Shown: positions 51,647-60,258 of the stretch, one piece after another
Numbering within the stretch: position 1 is the first letter of the stretch
Layout of the letters: every line of letters starts with the position of its first letter
Source of the DNA: Aeromonas rivipollensis
GTDB taxonomy: Bacteria; Pseudomonadota; Gammaproteobacteria; Enterobacterales; Aeromonadaceae
NCBI RefSeq assembly: GCF_010974825.1
Contig: NZ_JAAILA010000022.1
Location: 29,146-93,145 of the forward strand
Direction of reading: 5' to 3'
DNA: 64,000 nt
Translations under genes and position numbers: made by a program
Notes under the pieces: model-generated
What the model was told of the DNA's origin: nothing
The model's database searches: none
Seen by the model: only the letters and a program-made list of their open reading frames with translations

Positions 51647-53749
51647 ATGCAGTTTCGCTCTATCCAGAATCGCATCCTGGTACTGGCGGGGGTCGCCATG
51701 ACCACGGCCCTGGTCATCCTGATCCTGCTCAACCAATACTCGAGCAAGCAGACCCAGCAACTGACCATCAGTTCCAGTCGCGCGGCCCTGCAGCAGGAGG
51801 CGTGGCAGAAGGTGAGTGCCAACGCCCGCGCCGAGGCCGCCACCATCACCCAGTTGCTGCAAAAGGGGCTCTCCTATACCCAGCAGATGGCCAGCGTCTT
51901 CGCCCTGCAGCAGGAGGGCAAGCTGCCGCTGGATCGCCAGCAGGCCACGGATCTGCTCAAGGCGCAGCTCGGCCTGGAGCCGCAACTCTATGGTGCCTTC
52001 GCGGGCTTCGAGCCGAACGGCTTCGATGGCCAGGACAGCGCCTTCGCAGGCCAGAGCGCCCTTGGCAGCGATGACAAGGGGCGCTTCGTCCCCTACTTCT
52101 ATCGCGACAAGGAGAGCATTGGCTCGGATCTGCTGCTCTCCATCGAGAAGAGCGACGCGGACGAATTCGGCAATCCGGCCAACGACTACTACGCCTGCCC
52201 CAAACGGGAGGGGCGCTCCTGCCTCATCGATCCCTTCAAGGTGGACATCAACGGCCAGCAGGTGCTGGTGAGCACCATCACCACCCCCATACTGGTGGGC
52301 GGTCAGTTCAAGGGCGTCGCGGCCCTGGATCTGGCGGTGGACTCCATCAGCCGCCAGGCCCAGTCCCTCAACAGCAACATCTATGACGGCAAGGGAGAGA
52401 CACTTATCGTCAGCGCCGCCGGCGTCATCACAGGCACCAGCGGGGACACCAGCCTGCTCGGCAGCCGCGCCGACAAGCTGCTGGGCGACGGCTGGCAGCA
52501 ATACCTCAAACCCGAGCTGCAACGCCAGGAGCTCGACGAGGCGTTTCGCATCTCTGTGCCCATCGCGGTGCCGGGCATGGCCCGCAACTGGGCCATCATA
52601 GTCACCCTGCCCTATCAGGTGGTGCTGGCGGGCGCCGACGAGCTGGAGAGCCAGCTCACCGAGATGAACCGGGCCGCCATGACCCAGCAGCTCATAGGTG
52701 CCCTCATCGTACTGGTGCTGGCCCTGGCCACCATGCTGGCGATAGCACGCAGCATCACGGGCCCCATCCGCCAGATGGTCAGCCTGGTGGATGACATCGC
52801 CGATGGCGAGGGGGATCTCACCAAGCGCCTGAACACCCGGGCCCAGGACGAGCTGGGGGCACTGGCCCGCGGCATCAACCGCTTCATCGACAAGTTGCAG
52901 GTGCTGCTCGGGGACGTGCAGAAAACCGCGAGCGAGGTCCATCGCCACGCCGGGGATACCGATCGCATTGCAGGCCAGACCGACACCAACCTGCAGCATC
53001 ACCAGGCACAGATGGAGCAGATGCTGACTGCGGTGCAGGAGATGTCCTATGTCAGCCAGGAGGTGGCGACCCACGCCAACAACACCGCCGACTCGGCCAA
53101 GCAGGCCCAGGGCGCGGCGGATCAGGGCAAGGTGCGCTTCCAGCAGGTGATCCAGTCCATGCACAAGGTGGCGGCCGAGGCGGGCAAGGGAGCCGAGGTG
53201 GTAGAAGGGCTGGCCCACGACAGCGAGCAGATCACCAGCATACTCACCGTCATTCAGGGCATCGCCGATCAGACCAACCTGCTGGCGCTGAACGCCGCCA
53301 TCGAGGCGGCCCGGGCTGGCGAGCAGGGGCGCGGCTTTGCGGTGGTGGCCGACGAGGTGCGCAAGCTGGCGGGCAACACCCAGCAGGCGGTGCAGAATAC
53401 TCAGGAGCTGATCGAGAAGATCCGCCACAGCTCGGCCAATGCGGTCAACGCCATCCAGCAGAGCCAGCAGCTGACCCATCAGGCGGTGGGCGAGGCCGAT
53501 CTGGCGGAGGCGGCGCTGGACAGCATCTTCCAGGCCATTGCCACCATCAACGACATGACCTATCAGATAGCCTCCGCCGCCGAGGAGCAGAGCTCAGTTT
53601 CCGAGACAGTCTCAGGCAACCTGTCAAAAACCAACGCACTGGCCAACGACATAGCCCAGGATGCCACCAATACGGCGAAAGCCAGCCAGGCCTTGCGCCA
53701 GGCGGCCGAGCGTTTGCAGCAGTTGCTGGGGCAATTTCGTCTCAGCTGA
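51647..53749 (+). CDS. Methyl-accepting chemotaxis protein with a Cache-type sensor
   Basis: 700-residue transmembrane receptor. First helix about 9-28; periplasmic double-Cache-like sensor about 40-345 (contains YGAFAGFEPNGFDG and PYFYRDKESIG; a CPKREGRSC cysteine pair); second helix about 348-370; HAMP about 371-425; signalling domain to the end with the hairpin tip ALNAAIEAARAGEQGRGF. The N-terminal Cache type often senses amino acids or organic acids, but the ligand is unknown. AAGGAAC precedes the ATG. It lacks a CheR-docking pentapeptide at its C-terminus (QFRLS). Confidence 0.92.
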   Translation: MQFRSIQNRILVLAGVAMTTALVILILLNQYSSKQTQQLTISSSRAALQQEAWQKVSANARAEAATITQLLQKGLSYTQQMASVFALQQEGKLPLDRQQATDLLKAQLGLEPQLYGAFAGFEPNGFDGQDSAFAGQSALGSDDKGRFVPYFYRDKESIGSDLLLSIEKSDADEFGNPANDYYACPKREGRSCLIDPFKVDINGQQVLVSTITTPILVGGQFKGVAALDLAVDSISRQAQSLNSNIYDGKGETLIVSAAGVITGTSGDTSLLGSRADKLLGDGWQQYLKPELQRQELDEAFRISVPIAVPGMARNWAIIVTLPYQVVLAGADELESQLTEMNRAAMTQQLIGALIVLVLALATMLAIARSITGPIRQMVSLVDDIADGEGDLTKRLNTRAQDELGALARGINRFIDKLQVLLGDVQKTASEVHRHAGDTDRIAGQTDTNLQHHQAQMEQMLTAVQEMSYVSQEVATHANNTADSAKQAQGAADQGKVRFQQVIQSMHKVAAEAGKGAEVVEGLAHDSEQITSILTVIQGIADQTNLLALNAAIEAARAGEQGRGFAVVADEVRKLAGNTQQAVQNTQELIEKIRHSSANAVNAIQQSQQLTHQAVGEADLAEAALDSIFQAIATINDMTYQIASAAEEQSSVSETVSGNLSKTNALANDIAQDATNTAKASQALRQAAERLQQLLGQFRLS

Positions 53750-53848
53750 TAATTTTCATGCTCAGGGCTCTCCCCCTCGGGGGCGAGTCCGTTTACCATA
53801 GGCACTATATTTGCCTGATGGCAGGCAATGTAGTGAGAGGTAAATGCC

Positions 53849-54517
53849 GTGCCCACCCCGGACCGTCGCCCACGTGGCCATAACAGACGAGCCCAGCAGC
53901 GTCGCCAAGACGAATCACAAGGAACCCTGCTCCATCGTATCAATGCCGCTACCCTGCCCCTGCGTCAACGTCTTGGCCAGGGATTGGGCGGCCTTGGTCA
54001 GCGTAACAAGGAGTCGAAGGCGGCTTCATTCAAGCTGGCTAGTCCGCTGCCGCGCAAGCACACCATAGGCCTGCTGGTGCTGGTGCCTCTCTGGCTGTTG
54101 CTGCTGGCCTGGGAACCTGCCCCCGCCGCCCCCAAGGCGGCGCCTTCCGGTTCGCTCGCCGTGCCGCTGGCCGTGCCGACCCAGGCGCTGACCGTGGGCA
54201 ACGGGGCCGCAAGCAGTGCGCCGGTCGCGGCCAAACCGGTCGAGGAGAGAGTCGATGGCACCTGGCTGCAGCACGAGGTGCAGGCTGGCGAGACCCTCTA
54301 CTCCATCTGGCGCAAGTTTGAACTGCCCGGGGCAGAGCTGAGCCGCCTGATCGCCATAGAGGGGCCGGACAGGCCGCTGACCCGGCTGCAATCGGGCAAG
54401 TCGGTGTTCATCCTGGTGGACACAGGCCGCCGCATCCAGCGGGTCGAGATCCGCTCCTTCGGTCAGGCAAACTACCGCTACGACCGACAGGGCGAAGGGT
54501 TCGCCCTCAAGGAGTGA
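53849..54517 (+). CDS. OapA/LysM-like envelope protein
   Basis: 222-residue protein with a basic N-terminal cytoplasmic part (about 1-70), one transmembrane helix (about 71-88: HTIGLLVLVPLWLLLLAW), an alanine/proline-rich linker, and a C-terminal opacity-associated-protein-A LysM-like domain (about 140-215: EVQAGETLYSIWRKFELPGAELSRL). It probably binds peptidoglycan. A GTG start at 53849 is chosen with GAGAGG eight bases upstream. It is followed by a strong terminator. Confidence 0.85.
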   Translation: MPTPDRRPRGHNRRAQQRRQDESQGTLLHRINAATLPLRQRLGQGLGGLGQRNKESKAASFKLASPLPRKHTIGLLVLVPLWLLLLAWEPAPAAPKAAPSGSLAVPLAVPTQALTVGNGAASSAPVAAKPVEERVDGTWLQHEVQAGETLYSIWRKFELPGAELSRLIAIEGPDRPLTRLQSGKSVFILVDTGRRIQRVEIRSFGQANYRYDRQGEGFALKE

Positions 54518-54520
54518 TGA

Positions 54521-54549
54521 AACGGGAGGCCATGGCCTCCCGTTTTTTT
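54521..54549 (+). terminator. Terminator of the OapA-like gene
   Basis: ACGGGAGGCC/GGCCTCCCGT stem followed by T7. Confidence 0.9.
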
Positions 54550-54620
54550 GACCAGAAGCATGAAACAAGCCGCTGACTTCCCAATACTTTTAGCTCGCTC
54601 AAAAAATGAAAAGTGCCAAA

Positions 54621-54676
54621 TTGACAAGGGATCGGGCTCCAGTACAATCGGTTGTGCTTTAGACAGGGATTGTACT
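54621..54676 (+). promoter_or_regulatory. Promoter and structured leader of the cold-shock gene
   Basis: TTGACA (54621-54626) and TACAAT (54643-54648) are spaced by 16 bp. The -10 lies inside one arm (AGTACAATC, 54641-54649) of an inverted repeat whose other arm (GATTGTACT, 54668-54676) falls in the transcript start region. The resulting leader is about 130 bases long, as in many cspA-type genes. Confidence 0.7.
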
Positions 54677-54788
54677 GCATGCCACTGGAACACATCGACG
54701 TAGTCAGTCATGGGTAGGCCCCTGCATTCTAGGCAAATGCTGCCCAACAAGGCGTTAGTTTCATTTTGTTATAGATAGGACTTACCAC

Positions 54789-54998
54789 ATGTCTGACATT
54801 CGCACCGGCCAAGTAAAATGGTTCAACGAAACCAAGGGTTTTGGCTTCATCGAGCAATCCCAGGGACCGGACGTTTTCGTTCACTTCTCCTCCATCCAGA
54901 GCACTGGTTTCAAGACCCTGGCTGAAGGTCAAAAAGTCCAGTTCACCGTGACCCAGGGCAAGAAAGGCCCGCAGGCTGAGAACGTGACTCTGCTCTAA
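54789..54998 (+). CDS. Cold-shock domain protein, CspA family
   Basis: 69-residue RNA/DNA-binding protein, a single OB fold. RNP1 (KGFGFI, about 16-21) and RNP2 (VFVHFSSI, about 29-36) are intact, with the family's [11 protein letters not shown] start and [10 protein letters not shown] end. It is a member of the CspA group; which paralogue cannot be told. It has its own promoter, a long leader and a terminator at 55018-55048. Confidence 0.95.
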   Translation: MSDIRTGQVKWFNETKGFGFIEQSQGPDVFVHFSSIQSTGFKTLAEGQKVQFTVTQGKKGPQAENVTLL

Positions 54999-55017
54999 GC
55001 CGCACCCGTGAACTCGC

Positions 55018-55048
55018 AGGAGGAGCCAAGGCCCCTCCTATTTTTTTG
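55018..55048 (+). terminator. Terminator of the cold-shock gene
   Basis: AGGAGG...CCTCCT stem followed by ATTTTTTT, 20 bases after the stop codon. Confidence 0.85.
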
Positions 55049-55275
55049 TCTGCCATTCCCCGCCCCGTATCGGGCGAGCTCTTCGCCGCCCTGACATGCC
55101 TCTCCCAAGCCGCCTACGCTCAGCTGCCGCCGCCATAGTCCATGGACCGAGGGCAATGACGGGAAACCGGCACAGGTGCTGACAAGCGGATATGGCAAAG
55201 CATCGCGGCGCGATACGGAATCTATTCGAATAGGGATAAGAAAAAGAATGGACGACTAGGACTACGAAGAGAGAT

Positions 55276-55351
<76 letters not shown>

Positions 55352-55375
55352 AACAGGATGTCTTCTGCAAGTGAT

Positions 55376-55451
<76 letters not shown>

Positions 55452-55489
55452 ATCGGAATAATCATCTGCAGTAGCTTACTAATACGTAT

Positions 55490-55565
<76 letters not shown>

Positions 55566-55594
55566 TACATGTGTCTTGAGGCTGTGCTGATGAT

Positions 55595-55670
<76 letters not shown>

Positions 55671-55706
55671 ATCGGGCTGGATTGAACCAGTGTCATCATC
55701 AGATTT

Positions 55707-55782
<76 letters not shown>

Positions 55783-55840
55783 AACTGCCTTAAAACGACC
55801 GTACAGCATTTGGTTGCTTGCGCTACTGTACGGGAGCCGA

Positions 55841-55868
55841 ATTATAAGAGCAGTCATTCCAATTGCAA
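55841..55868 (-). promoter_or_regulatory. Sigma-70 promoter of the tRNA-Gly operon
   Basis: On the minus strand TTGCAA (55868-55863) and a perfect TATAAT (55846-55841) spaced by 16 bp, followed by a TCGGCTCCCG discriminator. Confidence 0.8.
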
Positions 55869-55959
55869 GGGCTTTTTTGTCACTGTGCAGCCGTTCGCTC
55901 AAAAGCTGGCCGAACTGCCGATTTTAGCAACCGAGCGACGGCAACCCCTTGCCGGGGAC

Positions 55960-56505
55960 TCAGATTTTGAAGACGTGGCTGCGGTAGAACTGCAGTTCGG
56001 CGATGGACTCGCGGATGTCGTCCAGCGCCTGATGGGAACCGCTCTTGGTGAACTGATCCAGCAGCTCCGGCTGCCAGCGGCGCACCAGCTCCTTGATGGT
56101 GCTGACGTCGACGTTGCGGTAGTGGAAGAAGGCTTCCAGCTCGCCCATGTGCTTGACCATGAAGCGGCGATCCTGGCCTATGCTGTTGCCGCACAGGGGG
56201 CTGGTGCGCTCCGGCACCCACTGGCGAATGAAGTCGAGGGTTTCTGCCACGGCGCGGGCTTCGTCGTGCTCGCTCGCCTTGACCCGGGCCACCAGTCCGC
56301 TCTTGGTGTGGGTGTTGACGTTCCAGTCGTCCATCTTGGCCAGCTCTTCATCGCTCTGGTGAATGGCGATGACAGGCCCTTGTGCCAGCACGTTCAGATC
56401 CTTGTCGGTGATGATGGTGGCAATCTCCAGAACCACGTTCTCTTCGGGGTCGAGACCCGTCATCTCCATGTCGATCCATACCAGGTTCTGCGCGCTGACT
56501 GTCAT
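55960..56505 (-). CDS. orn: Oligoribonuclease
   Basis: 181-residue DEDDh 3'-5' exoribonuclease that degrades two- to five-base RNAs, including pGpG from cyclic-di-GMP breakdown. Catalytic residues are visible in [12 protein letters not shown] (Asp and Glu, about 11-22), [11 protein letters not shown] (Asp, about 106-116) and SHQALDDI (His and Asp, about 157-164). Start at 56505 is at [17 protein letters not shown]. It is divergent from rsgA, as in E. coli. It may complete the work of the EAL protein encoded 4 kb away. Confidence 0.97.
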   Translation of the reverse strand: MTVSAQNLVWIDMEMTGLDPEENVVLEIATIITDKDLNVLAQGPVIAIHQSDEELAKMDDWNVNTHTKSGLVARVKASEHDEARAVAETLDFIRQWVPERTSPLCGNSIGQDRRFMVKHMGELEAFFHYRNVDVSTIKELVRRWQPELLDQFTKSGSHQALDDIRESIAELQFYRSHVFKI

Positions 56506-56596
56506 GATTGCTCTCTCTATTGGGAGGAATGGCGGAATTTTGCCAATTTGCATGTATCATACTGGCTTTGGATCTGTTCATAAACTGGCGAATCGA

Positions 56597-57631
56597 GTGG
56601 CAAAGAAAGCAAAACTCAATCTGGGTCAACAGAGGCGCGTTCAGGCCAACCGCGAGCGGCGACTGCAAAAAGATCACACCACAGTAGTGGATGACACCCT
56701 GTTCGGCCCGGCCATCGAAGGGGTGGTGATCAGCCGCTTCGGCCAGCACGCGGACGTGGAAGCCGTCGACGGCACCATCCACCGCAGCAACCTGCGTCGC
56801 AGCAGCATCAACAGCCTGGTGTGCGGTGACAAGGTGGTCTGGCGTCCCGGCCTCAATGCCGCGACCGCCGGGGTCATCGAGGCGGTGCATCCCCGTCACT
56901 CCGTATTGACCCGGCCGGACTTCTACGACGGGGTCAAACCCATCGCCGCCAACATAGACCAGATAGTCATCGTCTCGGCGGTGATGCCCGAGTTCTCCAC
57001 CAACATTGTCGACCGCTATCTGGTGGCCGCCGAGGATGTGGAAATCGCCCCCCTCATAGTGCTGAACAAGGTCGACATGCTGGACGAGGCGGCCCGCATC
57101 CGGGTCGAGGGCCAGCTCGCCGCCTACCGCAAGCTCGGCTACCCGGTGATCCTGGTGAGCTGCGAGAGCGGCGAGGGGCTCGACCAGCTCAAGGCCGCAC
57201 TGACCGACAAGATCAGCATCTTCGTCGGCCAGTCCGGGGTGGGCAAGTCGTCCCTGACCAACGCTTTGATGCCGGGGCTTGGCGTGCTCACCGGCGAGAT
57301 CTCCGAAAACTCGGGGCTGGGCACCCATACCACCACCACGGCGCGGCTCTATCACTTCCCGAGCGGCGGCGATCTCATCGACTCCCCCGGGATCCGCGAG
57401 TTCGCCCTCTGGCACCTGGAAGCCGATCGCATCACCTGGTGTTTCGTGGAGTTTCGCGACTACCTCGGCAGTTGCAAGTTCCGCGACTGCACCCACAAGG
57501 ACGATCCCGGCTGCGCCCTGCGGGCGGCGGTCAGCAGTGGCGCCATCAGCCCTGACCGCTTCCACAACTATCACCGCATCCTGGAAACCATGCAGGAAGC
57601 CCGCCACGGTCGGCAACAAGCCCGGCTGTGA
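56597..57631 (+). CDS. rsgA: Ribosome small-subunit-dependent GTPase RsgA
   Basis: 344-residue circularly permuted GTPase acting in late maturation of the 30S subunit. N-terminal OB fold about 45-110, then G4 LNKVDML, G5-like SCESGEG, G1 GQSGVGKSS (about 212-220), G2 and G3 DSPGIRE (about 258-264), and a C-terminal zinc knuckle [16 protein letters not shown] (about 289-304). A GTG start at 56597 gives [15 protein letters not shown] like relatives. An ATG at 56552 in frame is an alternative; neither has a strong ribosome site. Confidence 0.93.
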   Translation: MAKKAKLNLGQQRRVQANRERRLQKDHTTVVDDTLFGPAIEGVVISRFGQHADVEAVDGTIHRSNLRRSSINSLVCGDKVVWRPGLNAATAGVIEAVHPRHSVLTRPDFYDGVKPIAANIDQIVIVSAVMPEFSTNIVDRYLVAAEDVEIAPLIVLNKVDMLDEAARIRVEGQLAAYRKLGYPVILVSCESGEGLDQLKAALTDKISIFVGQSGVGKSSLTNALMPGLGVLTGEISENSGLGTHTTTTARLYHFPSGGDLIDSPGIREFALWHLEADRITWCFVEFRDYLGSCKFRDCTHKDDPGCALRAAVSSGAISPDRFHNYHRILETMQEARHGRQQARL

Positions 57632-57664
57632 CCCAATCAACCTCCCTCTTTTTAGAAAGAGCAG

Positions 57665-58546
57665 ATGAAGATCATGAGCATCACTGACAACCTGAAAATT
57701 GCCGGTCAATACTGCCTGCCCAAACACGCCCTCTCCCGCCTGGTCGGCAAGCTTGCCGCCGCCGAGGCTGGCAACCTCACCACCCGGGTGATCGAGGCCT
57801 TTATCAAGCAGTACGGCGTCGACATGAGCGAGGCACTGCACGAAGATCCGGCCCACTACGCGAGCTTCAACGCCTTCTTCACCCGCGAGCTCAAGCCGGG
57901 GATCCGCCCGCTGGTCGAGGATGCCATGACCCTGGCCCTGCCGGTGGACGGCACCGTCAGCCAGCTCGGCCCCATCCATCAGGGCCGCATCATCCAGGCC
58001 AAGGGCCACGACTACAGCGCCCGCGAGCTGCTGGGCGGCTTCGAGGATCTGGTGGCGCCGTTCAAGGATGGCGACTTTGCCACCATCTATCTGGCGCCCA
58101 AGGATTACCATCGCATCCACATGCCCCTGGACGGCGTGCTGGAGAGCATGGTGTTCGTGCCGGGGGATCTCTTCTCCGTCAACCCGCTCACCGCCGAAAA
58201 CGTGCCCAACCTCTTTGCCCGCAACGAGCGGGTGGTCGCCACCTTCCGCACCCCCCACGGCCCCATGGCGCTGGTGCTGGTTGGCGCGACCATAGTCGCC
58301 AGCATCGAAACCATCTGGGCGGGCAACATAGCGCCGACCAAGCAGAAGGAAGTGGTGCGCTGGGATTACACCGGCGATGAGGCCATCACCTTGCAAAAAG
58401 GCGCCGAGATGGGTCTGTTCAAGCTCGGCAGCACAGTCGTCTGCCTGTTTGGCCCTGGCATGCTGGCCGGTTTCGAACCCCATCTGGCCAACGGCATCAC
58501 TACCCGCATGGGTCAGCCCTTTGCCAAGCTGGCGGATCAGGCATGA
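57665..58546 (+). CDS. psd: Phosphatidylserine decarboxylase proenzyme
   Basis: 293-residue inner-membrane enzyme making phosphatidylethanolamine. The self-cleavage site that forms the pyruvoyl group is FKLGSTVV (LGST, about 257-260), and the catalytic [14 protein letters not shown] segment is at about 142-155. It lies 33 bases after rsgA, the usual order. Start at 57665 could instead be ATG 57674 ([11 protein letters not shown]). Its stop overlaps the next gene by four bases. Confidence 0.96.
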   Translation: MKIMSITDNLKIAGQYCLPKHALSRLVGKLAAAEAGNLTTRVIEAFIKQYGVDMSEALHEDPAHYASFNAFFTRELKPGIRPLVEDAMTLALPVDGTVSQLGPIHQGRIIQAKGHDYSARELLGGFEDLVAPFKDGDFATIYLAPKDYHRIHMPLDGVLESMVFVPGDLFSVNPLTAENVPNLFARNERVVATFRTPHGPMALVLVGATIVASIETIWAGNIAPTKQKEVVRWDYTGDEAITLQKGAEMGLFKLGSTVVCLFGPGMLAGFEPHLANGITTRMGQPFAKLADQA

Positions 58547-58824
58547 GTGACCAGTCCAAGCCTGCGCAACCGGGCGCCTCGCAGAAAAACAACCCGCTGC
58601 ACGGACTGACTCTGGAGGCGATAGTCACCGCCCTGGTCGAGCACTACGGCTGGGAAGAGCTGGGGCAGCAGATCAATATCCGCTGCTTCACCGATGATCC
58701 CAGCGTCAAGTCGAGCCTGAAGTTCCTGCGCAAGACCCCCTGGGCGCGAGAGAAGGTAGAGAGTCTCTATATCTATGTTCAGCGCAAACAGGCCAAACAG
58801 AAGGAAGACCCCAGTGGCGTTTAA
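58543..58824 (+). CDS. VF530-family small DNA-binding protein (DUF2132)
   Basis: 93-residue protein with [21 protein letters not shown] (about 17-37), then [31 protein letters not shown], the hallmark of the VF530/DUF2132 family, a small fold with double-stranded DNA-binding activity reported for one member. Function in the cell is not known. Its ATG overlaps the psd stop codon and its end overlaps the next start, so it is part of the psd transcription unit. Confidence 0.85.
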   Translation: MSDQSKPAQPGASQKNNPLHGLTLEAIVTALVEHYGWEELGQQINIRCFTDDPSVKSSLKFLRKTPWAREKVESLYIYVQRKQAKQKEDPSGV

Positions 58825-59077
58825 GATTACCTACACCTACAAGAAGCAGGCCAAAGAGATAGGCTACGCCAACGACAAGTTCAACAGCATCTATGACGCC
58901 ATTGCCGCGGCCGAGGGGCTGGATCTCTCCAGCTTCCACGCCATGGAGGCCCAGCTGGCCCAGGTGTGCCGCCGCGACAAGAAGAGCGTGAAGGACTACA
59001 GGGAGAACTACTTCAAGGAGCTGGGCTTCTCCAACGTCGTGATCGAACGGGACACTCTCGAAGACAAGCAGGAGTAA
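58814..59077 (+). CDS. Small conserved protein, possibly DUF2960
   Basis: 87 residues beginning (GTG start) [22 protein letters not shown], followed by [21 protein letters not shown] and [21 protein letters not shown]. It is soluble and charged with no signal peptide. The pattern resembles the DUF2960 family of gammaproteobacteria, from memory only. AAGGAAG lies before the GTG, which is 11 bases inside the end of the VF530 gene. Confidence 0.65.
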   Translation: MAFKITYTYKKQAKEIGYANDKFNSIYDAIAAAEGLDLSSFHAMEAQLAQVCRRDKKSVKDYRENYFKELGFSNVVIERDTLEDKQE

Positions 59078-59079
59078 GC

Positions 59080-59478
59080 ATGCGAACCCTGACTCTGATG
59101 GCCGCCTCCCTGCTGCTGGCGGCCTGCAGCACCCAGCCTCCCCAGCTGGTCGGCAACGATCAGGATGCCCACGGCTGCCGTGCCAGCGCCGGTTACCAGT
59201 GGTCCCCCCTGCTCGGCCAGTGCGTACGCCTGTTCGAGCAGGCGGTGCGCCTGCAATCCCTCGAGGCCAGCGAGACCGGCAGTGCCTTCGTGCTGTTCAA
59301 CGCCGATCAGAGCAAGGCCGAGCTGACCCTGCCAAGCGGCGAGCTGATCCCCCTTGAGCGCCAGGGCGAGGAAGGGAACTGGTCCTGGCAAGGAGGGGCC
59401 TACCAGCTCTTCCCCTGGAAGGGTTATGTGCTCAAGTCCGGCGAGCGAGCGCTGTTTCACGGTGACAGCGCGCTCTAA
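59080..59478 (+). CDS. Small lipoprotein, function unknown
   Basis: 132-residue protein with a lipoprotein signal: MRTLTLMAASLLLAACS, lipobox LAAC with Cys16 as the expected acylation site; Ser at +2 predicts the outer membrane. The mature part has two more cysteines (about 32 and 47) and an acidic, glycine-rich C-terminal half (QGEEGNWSWQGGAYQL). Only two bases separate it from the preceding gene. The terminator at 59501-59533 ends the psd-to-lipoprotein unit. No family recognised. Confidence 0.8.
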   Translation: MRTLTLMAASLLLAACSTQPPQLVGNDQDAHGCRASAGYQWSPLLGQCVRLFEQAVRLQSLEASETGSAFVLFNADQSKAELTLPSGELIPLERQGEEGNWSWQGGAYQLFPWKGYVLKSGERALFHGDSAL

Positions 59479-59500
59479 CGGCAACCGCCGCCAGTACGAC

Positions 59501-59533
59501 AAAACCCCCGGCTCAGCCGGGGGTTTTGTTTTT
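59501..59533 (+). terminator. Terminator after the psd-lipoprotein unit
   Basis: AAAACCCCCGGCT/AGCCGGGGGTTTT stem followed by GTTTTT. Confidence 0.9.
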
Positions 59534-59576
59534 GGCCCAGAGCCGGTTCGGGCTCTAGGCGCTCGCGACCCAAAAC

Positions 59577-59604
59577 AAAAACCCCGTTGCAGGCAACGGG
59601 GTTT
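59577..59604 (-). terminator. Terminator of the 59628-60122 lipoprotein gene
   Basis: AAAACCCCGTTGC/GCAACGGGGTTTT stem with further T and G/T run on the minus strand. Confidence 0.88.
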
Positions 59605-59627
59605 TCATGCGCTCCGGCAGGGCAGGA

Positions 59628-60122
59628 TCAGTTGCCCAGGGTGGCGAACAGACTCTGCTCCAGGCTGCCGCGGGAGACGCAGACCGGCGTGATGGAGGGA
59701 GCCAGCACGCGCTCGCCGGAGGACTCGACGAAGTAGAGCTGGGTGTTGCCCTTGACGTTGACGGTCGCCACGCTGTTGTTGCCGCTCTGGGTGATGATCA
59801 GGTTAATCTGCAGATTGGGGTTGCCCAGTGCGACCTTGGAACCCATGGTGCCGCAATCCAGCCACTCCAGCCCCTCGGCCGCGTTTTCGACGTTGGCGGT
59901 CATCAGACCTGAGCCACGCTGGCTGTTTTCGATGTTCAGGCCGTGATCGCCAAACCACTTCTCGGCGCGGGCCCACACCAGATCCACCGGAATTGCCATC
60001 TCCTGGGTGTTGTTGGTCGCCTTGGCAACCGGCGGGGTATAGCGGTACTGCTCGCCACCATTGTTGTCACTGGCACAACCCACCATCAACAGGGCCAGGG
60101 CGCCCCCCATTATCTTCTTCAT
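59628..60122 (-). CDS. Lipoprotein of unknown function
   Basis: 164-residue protein with lipobox MVGC (Cys16) after MKKIMGGALALL. Mature protein starts ASDNNGGEQYRYTPPVAKATNN and contains WARAEKWFGDHGLNIENSQRGSGLMTANV, which recalls the helix-grip segment of BamC/NlpB-like lipoproteins, though the similarity is slight. Two cysteines (in EWLDCGTMG and TPVCVSRG) may pair. Start at 60122 with AGAAGC before it; an extended frame to 60254 lacks a signal sequence. It is a single gene. Confidence 0.8.
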   Translation of the reverse strand: MKKIMGGALALLMVGCASDNNGGEQYRYTPPVAKATNNTQEMAIPVDLVWARAEKWFGDHGLNIENSQRGSGLMTANVENAAEGLEWLDCGTMGSKVALGNPNLQINLIITQSGNNSVATVNVKGNTQLYFVESSGERVLAPSITPVCVSRGSLEQSLFATLGN

Positions 60123-60258
60123 GCTGCTTCTCTCGTCCATAAGGCCATAGGCCAACCGGCGGCTATTATGGCGATCACGACACAGACTGTCAGCAGGGAT
60201 CCACATAAATGGCGGATTCTTAACCCACGCTTTACAAAACTGGCCTGTTATCATAGAT

